A DNA stretch of 64,000 nt from NCBI GenBank assembly GCA_964633715.1, contig CAZWHQ010000022.1, positions 5,135 to 69,134 of the forward strand, in the 5' to 3' direction. Below, in pieces: positions 27,902 through 36,661 of the stretch. The translations under genes and the position numbers were made by a program. This DNA is from JAUWVG01 sp964633715. Lineage in GTDB: Bacteria > Acidobacteriota > Aminicenantia > Aminicenantales > Aminicenantaceae. How positions within the stretch are numbered: the stretch's first letter is position 1; each line of letters opens with the position of its first letter. The notes below the pieces were generated by a model. The model was given only the letters and a program-made list of their open reading frames with translations, was not told the origin of the DNA and ran no database searches.

Positions 27902-28504
27902 TTGAATGAAATGAGAATGGACGAGCAAGAGCTGATACTACGCGTGCAGAAAGGAGATGAAATGGCGTTTTCTGAGATCGTCCGTGCTTACAAGAATAAG
28001 ATCACTAATTTCCTCTGGCAGGTGACAGGAGATTATCAAAAGGCCGCAGAATTGGCCCAGGAGACATTTTTGAGAGTATATTTTAAGGCAAACAAATATA
28101 GACCTATTGCACCTCTCTCGTCCTGGATTTATACGATTGCATCAAACCTTGCCAAAACAGCGATGAAAAGAGAGAGACGAATGCCTACCGTATCCTTCGA
28201 TGATGTGCAGAATTCTCTTTCTGAAAAGAACGATTTTTCGAACAATACACGGAATTCGGAACTCAGGAAGAACCTGAAAAAGGCTCTCAATAATCTCCAT
28301 CCTCGATACAGAGTTCCGGTCATCCTGAAAGATATCGAAGGTTTTTCCCAGGATGAGATTGCAGAGATACTAAAAATGCCTGTCGGAACAGTCAAGGCGA
28401 GAATCAGCCGTGGACGAAATCACTTAAAAAAAGAGCTAGAGAAGGATTCGTTCACCTTGTCTTTTTTTGCTAAAAAAGAGGAGTGCAAAAATGGAAGCGT
28501 ATGA
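27902..28504 (+). CDS. RNA polymerase sigma factor, ECF type
   Basis: 200 residues with region 2 (AELAQETFLRVYFKANKY, LSSWIYTIASNLAKT) and region 4 (FSQDEIAEILKMPVGTVKARISRGR). Start uncertain: TTG at 27902 has an AGGGG about ten bases upstream; ATGs at 27911 and 27917 are alternatives. It is followed, with a 14-base overlap, by a membrane-anchored anti-sigma-like gene and an HtrA-like gene. Envelope-stress control is inferred from this context. Only 61 bases follow the carboxylase cluster, so read-through from it is possible. Confidence 0.85.
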   Translation: MNEMRMDEQELILRVQKGDEMAFSEIVRAYKNKITNFLWQVTGDYQKAAELAQETFLRVYFKANKYRPIAPLSSWIYTIASNLAKTAMKRERRMPTVSFDDVQNSLSEKNDFSNNTRNSELRKNLKKALNNLHPRYRVPVILKDIEGFSQDEIAEILKMPVGTVKARISRGRNHLKKELEKDSFTLSFFAKKEECKNGSV

Positions 28505-28889
28505 ACTTCTAAAACGGTTAGAGACGGTTAAGGCCCCCTCCGATTTCGAACAAAAAGTAATGGCCCAGCTGTCTTTGAGAAAAAGAAAATATGTCCGATC
28601 CAGAACTCTGCGCTTATCCTTGACAGGGGCGTTGGCCGGAGGTATTGCCGTGCTGCTCGCCATCAATTTTTTCATTTTACCCAGTCAGAGTCCCATCCGT
28701 TTCTCCAGTGTGGAAAAGGATTTGACTCCCAATGCCTTATCTGGAGAACGTTATACGGCCGGGGAAAGCATTCCAATTATTGAGACAGTGGATTATGCCA
28801 GCGAAATTCGGACTTTAACCAATGAAGTGCCGACTGTTTATATACTAGAGCAGGTCTCATGGACCACCGATACAAAGATTAAATATTAA
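28491..28889 (+). CDS. Anti-sigma-like single-pass membrane protein
   Basis: 132 residues. Short cytoplasmic N-terminus (AYELLKRLETVKAPSDFEQKVMAQL resembles the helical sigma-binding part of anti-sigma factors; given here in pieces, it spans residues 3-27), one membrane helix at about residues 43-63 and a periplasmic tail. No zinc motif. The ATG follows GAGGAG by seven bases and overlaps the sigma gene end. Its role as cognate anti-sigma factor is inferred from position and topology. Confidence 0.6.
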   Translation: MEAYELLKRLETVKAPSDFEQKVMAQLSLRKRKYVRSRTLRLSLTGALAGGIAVLLAINFFILPSQSPIRFSSVEKDLTPNALSGERYTAGESIPIIETVDYASEIRTLTNEVPTVYILEQVSWTTDTKIKY

Positions 28890-28905
28890 GGAGGCCAAGA
28901 CAAAA

Positions 28906-30450
28906 ATGAAAATGAAGACAAAATCGATCTTGGGTTTGTTCGCATTAACTCTCTTATTCTCATTCAACATGAGTGCAATTCCCAAGGCTGCTGCTGAAAC
29001 GGATATGACAGTGATCACCAAAAAGGTCTTTCCTTCGGTCGTGAGAGTCGAAGTGCGCAGTGCGATCAGGAAAGTTGCCACAGGTGTTGTCCTGGATAAA
29101 GGCGGATATATTGTCACGACTGCTCTTGTATCCCCCCGCGATGAAAATATCTACATCATCAATTCGGAGGGGAAAAAGATTGATGCCGATTTTTTAGGCA
29201 TGGATTCCGAGACTAATCTGGCTGTTTTAAAAGCAAAAGACGGAAAATTTACACCAATTGCCTTAGGAGATATTAAAGATGTCTCTGCCGGTGCCTGGGT
29301 AGGTGTTGTCGGGATGTCCCTTGAAAATAGTCCCCAGGTCACTCAAGGGATTGTCAGCTCGGTCGGCGATGACGCTCTCCGCTTGAATGTTTCGGTTTGG
29401 AAAGGCTCCAGCGGCAGTCCTGTTGTCAATGACAAAGGTCAAATGGTGGGTATGCTCAGGGGTGTCTACAGCGATGAGTCACCTGTTGTCATCCAACTTG
29501 ATGAAAGGGCTGTTACCAGTTCCAACTATACGATGAGACAAGTTGAGGCTCCATCAACCGGACTGGCTCATGCGGTTCCCATTCCTGTCGTGGAGGAGAT
29601 CTCTGCTGAAATCAAGGAAAAGGGCAAGGTGGAAAGAGGTTGGCTTGGTGTCAGCATAGGAGAGGATGAAAAAGGGAATGTCGGCCTGATTGAAGTGGAA
29701 GTCGATTCTCCGGCCGAGGAGGCTGGACTCGAAGTGGGAGATGTCATCCGCAAATTTGATGGGAAGGATGTTAAAAGCAGTGAAATGCTTGTGACCGAGG
29801 TCAGAAAAAGAAAACCCGGAGATACCGTCAATATAACAATCGAAAGGGAAGACAAGGTACAGAGGGTGAAAGTGACTTTAGGGGAATACACGAGGCAGGA
29901 CATCTGGAAGGAATTCGAAGTTAGGTTTCCAGCTCTTTTTAGAATTCCCGAGACCTTTCCGAAAGAGGAAGGGGTTCCCAGAGTTTTCCGGTTTCCAGAT
30001 GAAGGAAAAGTGCCTGGTGTAAAAGTAACCCCATGGGCTCCCCTTACGGGCCGGAAGTTTATCGGAGTTTACATCAATGAAATAAACGAAGATCTCTGCG
30101 CTTATTTCGGTTTTGATGATGGTCCAGCAATCTTGATCAACCGAATCGAAGAGGATACGCCTGCAGAACAGGCCGGCCTAAAGGTTGGCGATCTTGTCAT
30201 CTCGGTTGATGGCAAACGGATACAGACAAGGGATGCCTTTATTGAATTGATTCAGAGCAAAGAAAAAGGCAGTTTCCTTCGACTCGAAATCTTCCGGGAC
30301 AAGAAGAAGATGACTATTGACGTTGAGGTCGATGAAGAAGAGCCGTATAGGAATTCATTCTTTCAGATTCAGTTCAAACCATCAGTGGAATCTTGGAAAA
30401 ACCTCTCAGAAAACAGCATTATTAGCATGTATCGGGGCATTAAAGTGTAG
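28906..30450 (+). CDS. HtrA-like protein with two PDZ domains and an altered catalytic triad
   Basis: 514 residues. Signal peptide (cleavage near KAAAE), trypsin-like S1C domain (~30-210), PDZ1 (~245-330) and PDZ2 (~380-480). By motif alignment to DegP, the catalytic His position in YIVTTALVS is Leu74, the Asp position in ETNLAVLK is Asn104, while Ser169 in GSSGSP remains. The fold landmarks ATGVVLD, VTQGIVSS and GMLRG are preserved. It should therefore bind peptides but not cut them by the usual mechanism. Third gene of a sigma/anti-sigma unit; a sensor or chaperone role is plausible. A good terminator follows. Confidence 0.82.
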   Translation: MKMKTKSILGLFALTLLFSFNMSAIPKAAAETDMTVITKKVFPSVVRVEVRSAIRKVATGVVLDKGGYIVTTALVSPRDENIYIINSEGKKIDADFLGMDSETNLAVLKAKDGKFTPIALGDIKDVSAGAWVGVVGMSLENSPQVTQGIVSSVGDDALRLNVSVWKGSSGSPVVNDKGQMVGMLRGVYSDESPVVIQLDERAVTSSNYTMRQVEAPSTGLAHAVPIPVVEEISAEIKEKGKVERGWLGVSIGEDEKGNVGLIEVEVDSPAEEAGLEVGDVIRKFDGKDVKSSEMLVTEVRKRKPGDTVNITIEREDKVQRVKVTLGEYTRQDIWKEFEVRFPALFRIPETFPKEEGVPRVFRFPDEGKVPGVKVTPWAPLTGRKFIGVYINEINEDLCAYFGFDDGPAILINRIEEDTPAEQAGLKVGDLVISVDGKRIQTRDAFIELIQSKEKGSFLRLEIFRDKKKMTIDVEVDEEEPYRNSFFQIQFKPSVESWKNLSENSIISMYRGIKV

Positions 30451-30476
30451 ACTTGCTCTTTATGTCCATCTCGTTT

Positions 30477-30512
30477 AGGAGATGGGGACTATCGTCCTCA
30501 TCTCCTTTTTTT
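30477..30512 (+). terminator. Rho-independent terminator
   Basis: AGGAGATG-G-GGAC / GTCC-T-CATCTCCT forms a stem of about 12 pairs with loop TATC, followed by seven T. It ends the sigma/anti-sigma/HtrA-like transcript 27 bases after its stop codon. Confidence 0.88.
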
Positions 30513-30790
30513 ATTATTCATGAAAACTACCGACAACATCATTTGTCATTAATGATATCAACTTGGCAGTGTCATATTTGTAGTATCCATGAACCGCAGT
30601 TTATTTGTTAGCCAGTTTATATTAAATGTCGGTATTTTTCACCTGAGGGGCGAGCTGATATTACCACATCTGCTTTGTTACGACACAATCGCGGTGGAAA
30701 AACCACAGCTTCATGTGCCGATGCCTCGCATCTGCAGCAACCTCAACTCGTGAATAATTCAAAAGGGAAAAGATCGACTTCTTCATTTCT
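30513..30790. other. Intergenic region, no gene seen
   Basis: About 280 bases between the terminator and the convergent RNA methylase gene. No reading frame or RNA structure stands out on either strand. Confidence 0.4.
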
Positions 30791-31372
30791 CTAAAGGTCA
30801 AGCCATTTTTTACGGAAAGATTCAAATTCCTTTTTGGACAAATGGCTCTGTTTTATTTCATTTTTCTGGAGCCTCTGTCTTATGGCTTCATAAAGCAAAA
30901 TACCTACAGAGACCGAGAGGTTGAGGCTTTGCGCCATTCCAAACATAGGAATTTTGATCACATAATCAGCCAGTTTGAGCGCTTCATCCGATATCCCTTC
31001 TGATTCATTGCCAAAGACCAGTGCCATTGGTTGCGTATAGTCAAGATTTGTGTAGGGCAACGATTTGTCTCCAAGCTGTGTGACAGCGATTTTAAATCCT
31101 TTTTTTTTTAACAAATTCAGGCATTTTTTGGTTGAGGAATAATAGGTGAAATTCAGCCATTTTTCTGCTCTCGTGGAAATGGCTTTGTTTACAGGAAACG
31201 GTTTTTTTTCGGAAGTGATAATATCTAAATAAAGTATTCCGGCCGCATCACAGGTTCGCGCCACAGCGCTTGCGTTATGGGTGTTAGTCACCTCTTCTAA
31301 AACGATGTGCAGATCGGGCTGGCGGAAGGAAAGGACTCTCTCAACTTTTTCTATCCTCTCTTCAGTAGGCAT
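30791..31372 (-). CDS. SpoU/TrmH-type RNA 2'-O-methyltransferase
   Basis: 193 residues with the SPOUT knot motifs NASAVARTCDA (motif 1), LVFGNESEGIS (motif 2) and IPMFGMAQSLNLSVSVGILLYE (motif 3; quoted here as IPMFGMAQ and LNLSVSVG). This is closest to TrmH, which methylates G18 ribose in tRNA. The chosen ATG fits the family N-terminus (QPDLHIVLEEV); an upstream GTG is an alternative. Last gene of a minus-strand run with the heptose genes, 21 bases after the ICMT-like gene, though its function is unrelated. Confidence 0.82.
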   Translation of the reverse strand: MPTEERIEKVERVLSFRQPDLHIVLEEVTNTHNASAVARTCDAAGILYLDIITSEKKPFPVNKAISTRAEKWLNFTYYSSTKKCLNLLKKKGFKIAVTQLGDKSLPYTNLDYTQPMALVFGNESEGISDEALKLADYVIKIPMFGMAQSLNLSVSVGILLYEAIRQRLQKNEIKQSHLSKKEFESFRKKWLDL

Positions 31373-31393
31373 GGCAGAAATATAGCACAAAAA

Positions 31394-31948
31394 TCATGAG
31401 AAAAAAATCATTAAAGCTGTCAGAATTGTCCAGTAGAAAAGAGCGCCAAAAAGAGCTCTGGTTTCCTTATTAACTTTACACTGCTGCCAGCTGAATTTTC
31501 GGGGGCTTTTGGGCCAGGAAGGACGAGAAAACGGGAAAAACAGCGGAACTTTTTGGCTGTAAGCTCTATATTGGGCAGGAAAGAGTTTTTGCATCCTTCC
31601 TTTTTCCTCCAGAATTATAACGGGATAAAACACAAGAAAATAGATGGCAAAAATGACTATGGACCACCAGGAATTGGAACCGATCACAACACCGATCCCG
31701 ATGAAAACATTTCCAAGATAAAGAGGATTTCTTGTGTATCTATAGGGGCCTGACGTTGTGAGTTCTTTTTCTTTTTTGAGATGACCACAGGCCCATAAAC
31801 GAAGGGACAATCCAATGGATGTGACGGCCAAACCAACCAAAAGGGAGAGTGGAGTCGTTTTGGCAAATAGCGCCGTTAATATCAGTGCCAGAAGACCAAA
31901 ACGGACTCTCCATCTGTATAGGGCAACAAGAATCTTCGGTTTAGCCAT
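31394..31948 (-). CDS. Isoprenylcysteine methyltransferase-family membrane protein
   Basis: 184 residues with four to five membrane helices and the ICMT/PEMT signature GPYRYTRNPLYLGN around residue 67, plus EEKGRMQKLFP. The family methylates lipids or prenylated proteins using SAM; bacterial members have mostly unknown substrates. Start overlaps the end of the heptosyltransferase gene by eight bases, so it is in the LPS-heptose operon, which hints at a lipid or envelope substrate. Confidence 0.75.
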   Translation of the reverse strand: MAKPKILVALYRWRVRFGLLALILTALFAKTTPLSLLVGLAVTSIGLSLRLWACGHLKKEKELTTSGPYRYTRNPLYLGNVFIGIGVVIGSNSWWSIVIFAIYFLVFYPVIILEEKGRMQKLFPAQYRAYSQKVPLFFPFSRPSWPKSPRKFSWQQCKVNKETRALFGALFYWTILTALMIFFS

Positions 31949-32975
31949 GTTTTTCCAAGCGTTGAAGACTCAGCATGGCCACCTCTTCTGCTGTAATCCT
32001 TTTTAAGCATTCCAGATCTGAACATTTTCTTTTGTAACAGTGGCTGCACTCCAGTTCGTGAAAGGCTACTTCATCCAACTTGGAAAACGGTCCGTTTCGA
32101 ATTGGGGTTGTAGGGCCAAACAGTCCAACAACGGGACGGGATAAAGCACAAGCAACCTGTAGAGCAAATGTGTCTCCTGAAATGAGCAGATCAGCTGCTT
32201 TGACCAGAGCCATAACTTCTTTTAAGGATAACTCAGGGGCGATTGGTGTATTTGTTTTGGCCTGGATCTGTTCTGCTAGGGCTCTTTCACCATTCGTTCC
32301 CCAGAGTAGGAGAAAAAACAAATGCATGTTCTTTTTTTTCAGTTTTCTGATCAATTCGATCCAGTTTTCCGAAAACCATCTTTTTGTCTCCCATGCCGCT
32401 CCAACATTAAGAACAACCAGACGGTTCTCTCCACGATATCCTTGTGCTTTTATCTTCTCCTTGAGTGATTTGGATAGGGCCTCCGGAACCTGCAGCGGAA
32501 ATTCAAATGTATCATCTTGAATTCCTATTCTTGTGAGAAGCTTCAGGTTTTTGTTTGTGACATGCATTTTTTCAGAGATGGGATCCAGATTTTCCGTATA
32601 AAAAATCGAGGCAAAGGGCTCCCTCAAATTTTTTTTGTGGAATCCGATTCGTGTTTTTGCTTTGGATAAAAAGGCAAACAGCCCAGATTTGATGAGACCT
32701 TGGAAATCCAGTGCAACCTGATTTTTCTGGCGGATTTCTTTGACGGCACGCAGAAATTCAGGCCAGAATTTTTTTGACGCCAAACTCCATTTTTTTGAGG
32801 ATAATACTATTGTCCTGTCTAGCCCTGGAACAAAGTCGAGAATATTTTTCCCATTATCTTCGACCAACCAAGAGATCTTTGCTTCAGGAAATTTTTTTCT
32901 CAGTGCCGCAAAGGCAGGGAGAGTATGGATGATATCTCCCAGGGAGCTGAGCCGAATGAAAAGAAACTTATCCAT
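31941..32975 (-). CDS. Family 9 glycosyltransferase, ADP-heptose:LPS heptosyltransferase-like
   Basis: 344 residues. N-terminal FIRLSSLGDIIHTLPA and C-terminal SGDTFALQVA-(x)-GLFGPTTP donor-binding motifs are typical of GT9 (WaaC/WaaF). The C-terminal cysteine group CSHCYKRKC is also a common GT9 feature. The enzyme would add heptose to the LPS inner core at the cytoplasmic side of the inner membrane. It follows the two genes making ADP-heptose by nine bases, supporting the assignment. Confidence 0.82.
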   Translation of the reverse strand: MDKFLFIRLSSLGDIIHTLPAFAALRKKFPEAKISWLVEDNGKNILDFVPGLDRTIVLSSKKWSLASKKFWPEFLRAVKEIRQKNQVALDFQGLIKSGLFAFLSKAKTRIGFHKKNLREPFASIFYTENLDPISEKMHVTNKNLKLLTRIGIQDDTFEFPLQVPEALSKSLKEKIKAQGYRGENRLVVLNVGAAWETKRWFSENWIELIRKLKKKNMHLFFLLLWGTNGERALAEQIQAKTNTPIAPELSLKEVMALVKAADLLISGDTFALQVACALSRPVVGLFGPTTPIRNGPFSKLDEVAFHELECSHCYKRKCSDLECLKRITAEEVAMLSLQRLEKHG

Positions 32976-32983
32976 CGAAATTC

Positions 32984-33475
32984 TTATAAATGTTTAGTGC
33001 TGTCGATTTTGTTTGCTATCAAGCGGAAAAGATCTGAAGTTGAGCGTACTTTTGGTCCGCCGGTTATGGCAATCTCGCCGCCGTATCTGAGGACAGCGTC
33101 TCTTTCTGGAACGGTTTCTTTTGTGTAATCAGATCCTTTGGCATGGACGTCGGGTTTAAGCGTTTGAATGATGTTGTTGACTGTGTCCTCATCAAAAATG
33201 ACCAGAAAATCCACAAAATAAAAGGAAGAAATAATTTCCGAACGTTCCTCTTCAGAGAGAATCGGTCTTCCAAGTCCCTTGAGTTTCCGAACTGAGGAAT
33301 CACTGTTGAGGGCGACAATGAGAATATCTCCTTGTTTTTTGGCCTCTTTCAAATATCTTATGTGTCCTACATGGATGAGGTCAAAACCTCCGTTGGCCAA
33401 AACAATACGCTTCCCTTCCTTTCTTTTGATTTGAAGGATTTTTTTCAGTTGATCGAGTCTGTACAGTTTATTCAA
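32984..33475 (-). CDS. rfaE2: D-glycero-beta-D-manno-heptose 1-phosphate adenylyltransferase
   Basis: 163 residues of the cytidylyltransferase-like fold with the HxGH nucleotide motif in GGFDLIHVGH and an IISSFYFVD stretch. It equals the C-terminal half of E. coli HldE. Converts heptose 1-phosphate and ATP to ADP-heptose. Its TTG start overlaps the stop of the kinase gene by four bases (TTGA), so the two are translationally coupled, matching the fused state in enterobacteria. Confidence 0.88.
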   Translation of the reverse strand: MNKLYRLDQLKKILQIKRKEGKRIVLANGGFDLIHVGHIRYLKEAKKQGDILIVALNSDSSVRKLKGLGRPILSEEERSEIISSFYFVDFLVIFDEDTVNNIIQTLKPDVHAKGSDYTKETVPERDAVLRYGGEIAITGGPKVRSTSDLFRLIANKIDSTKHL

Positions 33476-34479
33476 TTTTCGGATTGGATCGAATTATTTA
33501 ACTCCTCAGGGGAGATAACCGCAGTCCCTTTTTTCATGACGACCATACCGCCCGCATGATTGGCCAGAGTAGCGGCCTCTCTGTGGCTGCTGCCACATGC
33601 CAAGGCCAGCGTAAAAACGCTGATGACCGTATCTCCAGCCCCTGTTACATCGACAATATCAGTTGTTCCGTAAATGGGGATGTCCCATGGTTTTTTTCTC
33701 CGTTCGAAAAGGACCATCCCTTTCGAACCCCGGGTGATAAGGATAGACTCAGCTTCTGTTAAATTCAAAAGGCGCCGCCCCGTTTTTTTGATCGAATTTT
33801 CATTGGAATGGAATTCAATTTTAAAGGCTTCCTCGACTTCGGATTCATTGGGCGTTGAGACAGTTGCGCCTTTAAAATTAAGAACACGAAAACGTGAATC
33901 CAGAGAAATAGGAATTTTTAACTTCCGAAAACTTGGGAGGATTTGTTTGTAGATACTCTCTTGGACAACAAAATAATTGTAATCTGAAATCAGCAAAGCA
34001 TGAGAATTATCTTTAAGTTTTAGAAGGATATTAGAGAGCCTTTCTTTGAGCGAATTGTCTTCCGGAACTTTTTCTTCATGGTCGATGCGTAAAATCTGCT
34101 GTTTTCTGGATGTCTCTTCTCCTGCAAGAATCCGTGTTTTTGTCGGAGTCGGAAAGTTTTTGATTTGAATCAGGTATTTTGTTGAGATATTATGGGCTTT
34201 AAGAATCTGAATGACTTTTTCTCCGGCTGAATCCCTTCCAATCACTCCGACGGGGACAGGTTTTGCTCCCAGTGATTGCAGGTTAAAAAGAGAATTTCCT
34301 GCGCCACCCAATGCGTATTCCTTGTCCTTGTAACTAATGACAAGAACAGGGGCTTCCCTTGAAACTCGACGTGTCGTTCCGTAAAGGTATTCATCGAGAA
34401 TGATATCTCCCCATATAATGACTTTTTTTCCTGAGAAGGTCGTAATGATTTCCGATAACTTTTGACTCTTTTTGCTCAT
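33472..34479 (-). CDS. rfaE1: D-glycero-beta-D-manno-heptose-7-phosphate kinase
   Basis: About 335 residues of PfkB/ribokinase fold. WGDIILDEYLYG near the start binds the sugar and VTGAGDTVISVF near residue 275 is the PfkB signature with the catalytic Asp in GAGD. Equals the N-terminal half of HldE. ATG at 34479 is preferred over a TTG 15 bases upstream; neither has a ribosome site. First gene of a five-gene minus-strand run. gmhA and gmhB, the other ADP-heptose genes, are not in the window. Confidence 0.87.
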   Translation of the reverse strand: MSKKSQKLSEIITTFSGKKVIIWGDIILDEYLYGTTRRVSREAPVLVISYKDKEYALGGAGNSLFNLQSLGAKPVPVGVIGRDSAGEKVIQILKAHNISTKYLIQIKNFPTPTKTRILAGEETSRKQQILRIDHEEKVPEDNSLKERLSNILLKLKDNSHALLISDYNYFVVQESIYKQILPSFRKLKIPISLDSRFRVLNFKGATVSTPNESEVEEAFKIEFHSNENSIKKTGRRLLNLTEAESILITRGSKGMVLFERRKKPWDIPIYGTTDIVDVTGAGDTVISVFTLALACGSSHREAATLANHAGGMVVMKKGTAVISPEELNNSIQSEN

Positions 34480-34588
34480 TGGTTTGTCGTTCAAGATTTA
34501 ACCAGAAATCCGGGAAAAAATCAAACCAAGTCCTTTCTTGTATTTTAATAGAAGCATTCCTGTTTTTTTGATATAAAGAATCCTAGTC

Positions 34589-35296
34589 ATGAATATTCAA
34601 AATATTTTATCTAAGCTTAAGGACTTGGCCGATCCCAAAGCAGCTGAAGGGATGGCCAGATATGGAATTTTGTCCAAAAAAGTTTACGGAGTTTCTATTC
34701 CGGAGCTTAGAAAAATGGCCAAGGAAATTGGAAAGGATCAAAAGCTTTCCCTCGAGCTCTGGAAACAAAATAGCAGAGAGACGCGGATTCTTGCGGCTCT
34801 GGTTGGGGATCCGAATAAGGTTAGGGAAAAACAGATGGACTTGTGGGTGCAGGATTTTGACTCCTGGGAGGTTTGTGACCAAGCCATTATGAACCTGTTT
34901 GAGAAGACAACCTATGCCTACAAAAAGGCCTTTGACTGGTACAAACGGGATGAAGAGTTTGTGAGAAGAGCAGGATTTGTTTTAATGGCCCGGCTAGCTG
35001 TGAGTGACAAAAATGCGGGAGATGAACTTTTCACACAGTTCTTTCGCCCTATCAAGGAAAAATCTCTGGATGAGAGGATTTACGTAAAAAAGGCTGTCAA
35101 CTGGGCACTTCGTCAGATCGGAAAACGAAATTTATACTTAAATGCCGAGGCCGTAAAACTTGGAGAAGATATCGCCCTCTTGGATTCAAAAACTGCGAGA
35201 TGGATCGCCGCCGATGCTCTTCGTGAACTTAGGAGCATGGCTGTTCAAGAACGTTTGAAAAAAAAAGAGGATAGGTCAAAAGAGGAGAACAGGTGA
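34589..35296 (+). CDS. AlkD-like DNA alkylation repair protein
   Basis: 235 residues of helical (HEAT-like) repeats with the family hallmarks YGVSIPELRKMAK, the DSWEVCDQ segment with its conserved Trp/Asp, and AVNWALRQIGKRN. AlkD-type glycosylases remove 3- and 7-alkylated purines; some family members are not glycosylases. Divergent from the heptose operon. Its stop overlaps the GTG start of the next gene (GTGA), forming a two-gene unit. Confidence 0.82.
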   Translation: MNIQNILSKLKDLADPKAAEGMARYGILSKKVYGVSIPELRKMAKEIGKDQKLSLELWKQNSRETRILAALVGDPNKVREKQMDLWVQDFDSWEVCDQAIMNLFEKTTYAYKKAFDWYKRDEEFVRRAGFVLMARLAVSDKNAGDELFTQFFRPIKEKSLDERIYVKKAVNWALRQIGKRNLYLNAEAVKLGEDIALLDSKTARWIAADALRELRSMAVQERLKKKEDRSKEENR

Positions 35297-36435
35297 TAAA
35301 AAGCAAAATACTACGAGTGTTATGTATTCTATTTTTTGCGAGTGGCCTTTTTGCCCAAGTGATAGACATCAAGGAACTGGCCGCCAAACTCGATCCGGAA
35401 ATTCAGAAAATGATGAGAGACGGACATGTTCCCTCCGCCACTTTAGCCATGGTATCTGGAAAAGATGTTATTTGGACAGGAGCCTATGGATTTTCCAATG
35501 TTTGGGCTTTGACAAAAGCCGTGCCAAAGACTGTTTATCTTATTGGATCCACATTTAAGACGATGTCCACCTACGCACTTCTCCAGCTGAAGGAAAAGGG
35601 AGTGTTCAAGTTGGATGACAGAGTCAGCGATTATCTGGATGAGTTTCAAATAAAAGGGGAGGACCCGGCTCAGCCTATCACGTTCAGGCATCTTTTGACC
35701 CATACCTCCGGACTGCCTGCAGCCTTCGGCTCCCATCCTGTTTGGGGACACACCGTCCCTTTGCCTCTAAAAGATTATCTCAAAACATCGCTCAAGCCTG
35801 TTAATCCACCCATGACAAGATTTATCTATTCGAACTTAGCCTACACACTCGTTGCCTATTTAGTCGAAGAATTGTCCGGAGTGCCTTATAGAGAATACAT
35901 GCAAAAAAACATTTTTGATCCTATTGGATTGATAGACACGGCCTTCGAACCGCGGCCGGATATGGAGGAGAGGCTGGCAATCCCATACAGATTTAGTGAA
36001 AAAATAGAATCCCAAATCCCTGTAATAAAGCAGAAGGCGGATGTATGGCCCGCAGGGATCGTGTATGGAACGATATTGGATCAAGCGAAGTGGCTGATTG
36101 TCAATCTTAATGCGGGCGCCCTCAATGGGCATCGTTTGATAGGTGAGGAAACTTTTGAAGAGATGATGACACGCCAGTATGAAAAATTTACAGGGCCAAT
36201 CAGTGCAGGCTGGTTGAATGAAACCACAGGCCTTGGGTTGACTTGGTGGATGTCAGAAAGGAATAGCGACACTCTTTTTGCACACAGCGGAAGTGTAACC
36301 GGGTACACAGCATTCCTTGTCGGTAACTTGGATAAAAAAATCGGATTTGCTGTTTTGACCAATGGGACTCGAGCCCATTCTTTTCTCTTCGAGCTGGCCG
36401 TGAAGGCGCTAGATATTCTTGAAAGCCTTCTTTAG
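35293..36435 (+). CDS. Exported serine hydrolase, beta-lactamase (class C/esterase) family
   Basis: 380 residues with signal peptide (LFFASGLFAQ). Catalytic S86-T-F-K89 (SxxK), YSN around residue 178, HTSGLP near 137 and HSGSVTGY near the C-terminus are all intact, so an active serine hydrolase is expected (esterase, D-aminopeptidase or peptidase acting on cell-wall or other small substrates). GTG start with GAGGAGAAC upstream. Compare the degenerate relative at 40431-41918. Confidence 0.83.
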   Translation: MIKSKILRVLCILFFASGLFAQVIDIKELAAKLDPEIQKMMRDGHVPSATLAMVSGKDVIWTGAYGFSNVWALTKAVPKTVYLIGSTFKTMSTYALLQLKEKGVFKLDDRVSDYLDEFQIKGEDPAQPITFRHLLTHTSGLPAAFGSHPVWGHTVPLPLKDYLKTSLKPVNPPMTRFIYSNLAYTLVAYLVEELSGVPYREYMQKNIFDPIGLIDTAFEPRPDMEERLAIPYRFSEKIESQIPVIKQKADVWPAGIVYGTILDQAKWLIVNLNAGALNGHRLIGEETFEEMMTRQYEKFTGPISAGWLNETTGLGLTWWMSERNSDTLFAHSGSVTGYTAFLVGNLDKKIGFAVLTNGTRAHSFLFELAVKALDILESLL

Positions 36436-36453
36436 CCAAAATCGAAAATTATT

Positions 36454-36476
36454 CATGTTTTGCAGGCCAGGCCCCA
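36454..36476 (+). repeat. 23-bp direct repeat, copy 1
   Basis: Identical to 36612-36634 and separated by 135 bases. It begins CATGTTTTGCAGGCC and ends AGGCCCCA. Lies between the serine hydrolase and arsM genes, in otherwise AT-rich DNA. No function known; may be a small dispersed repeat or paired binding sites. Confidence 0.75.
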
Positions 36477-36611
36477 TGAACATTAATATTTAGTCTTTTT
36501 AATCCATAATTAATGCAAAATCAGTTATAATGTTAAGTTCTAATACGTTTTGCACAATAAGGAAAATTGAATGAACAGATCGAAAATCTTCACTGAGGAA
36601 ATTTTGTTTTG

Positions 36612-36634
36612 CATGTTTTGCAGGCCAGGCCCCA
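36612..36634 (+). repeat. 23-bp direct repeat, copy 2
   Basis: Second perfect copy of the repeat at 36454-36476, 27 bases before the start of the arsenite methyltransferase gene. Confidence 0.75.
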
Positions 36635-36661
36635 ATAAAGCTAAATTTTTTCATTTTTAAA

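Noticed and set aside
36454..36634. CRISPR-like array
   Set aside because: Only two repeat copies, 135 bases of spacer, no further copies and no cas genes.
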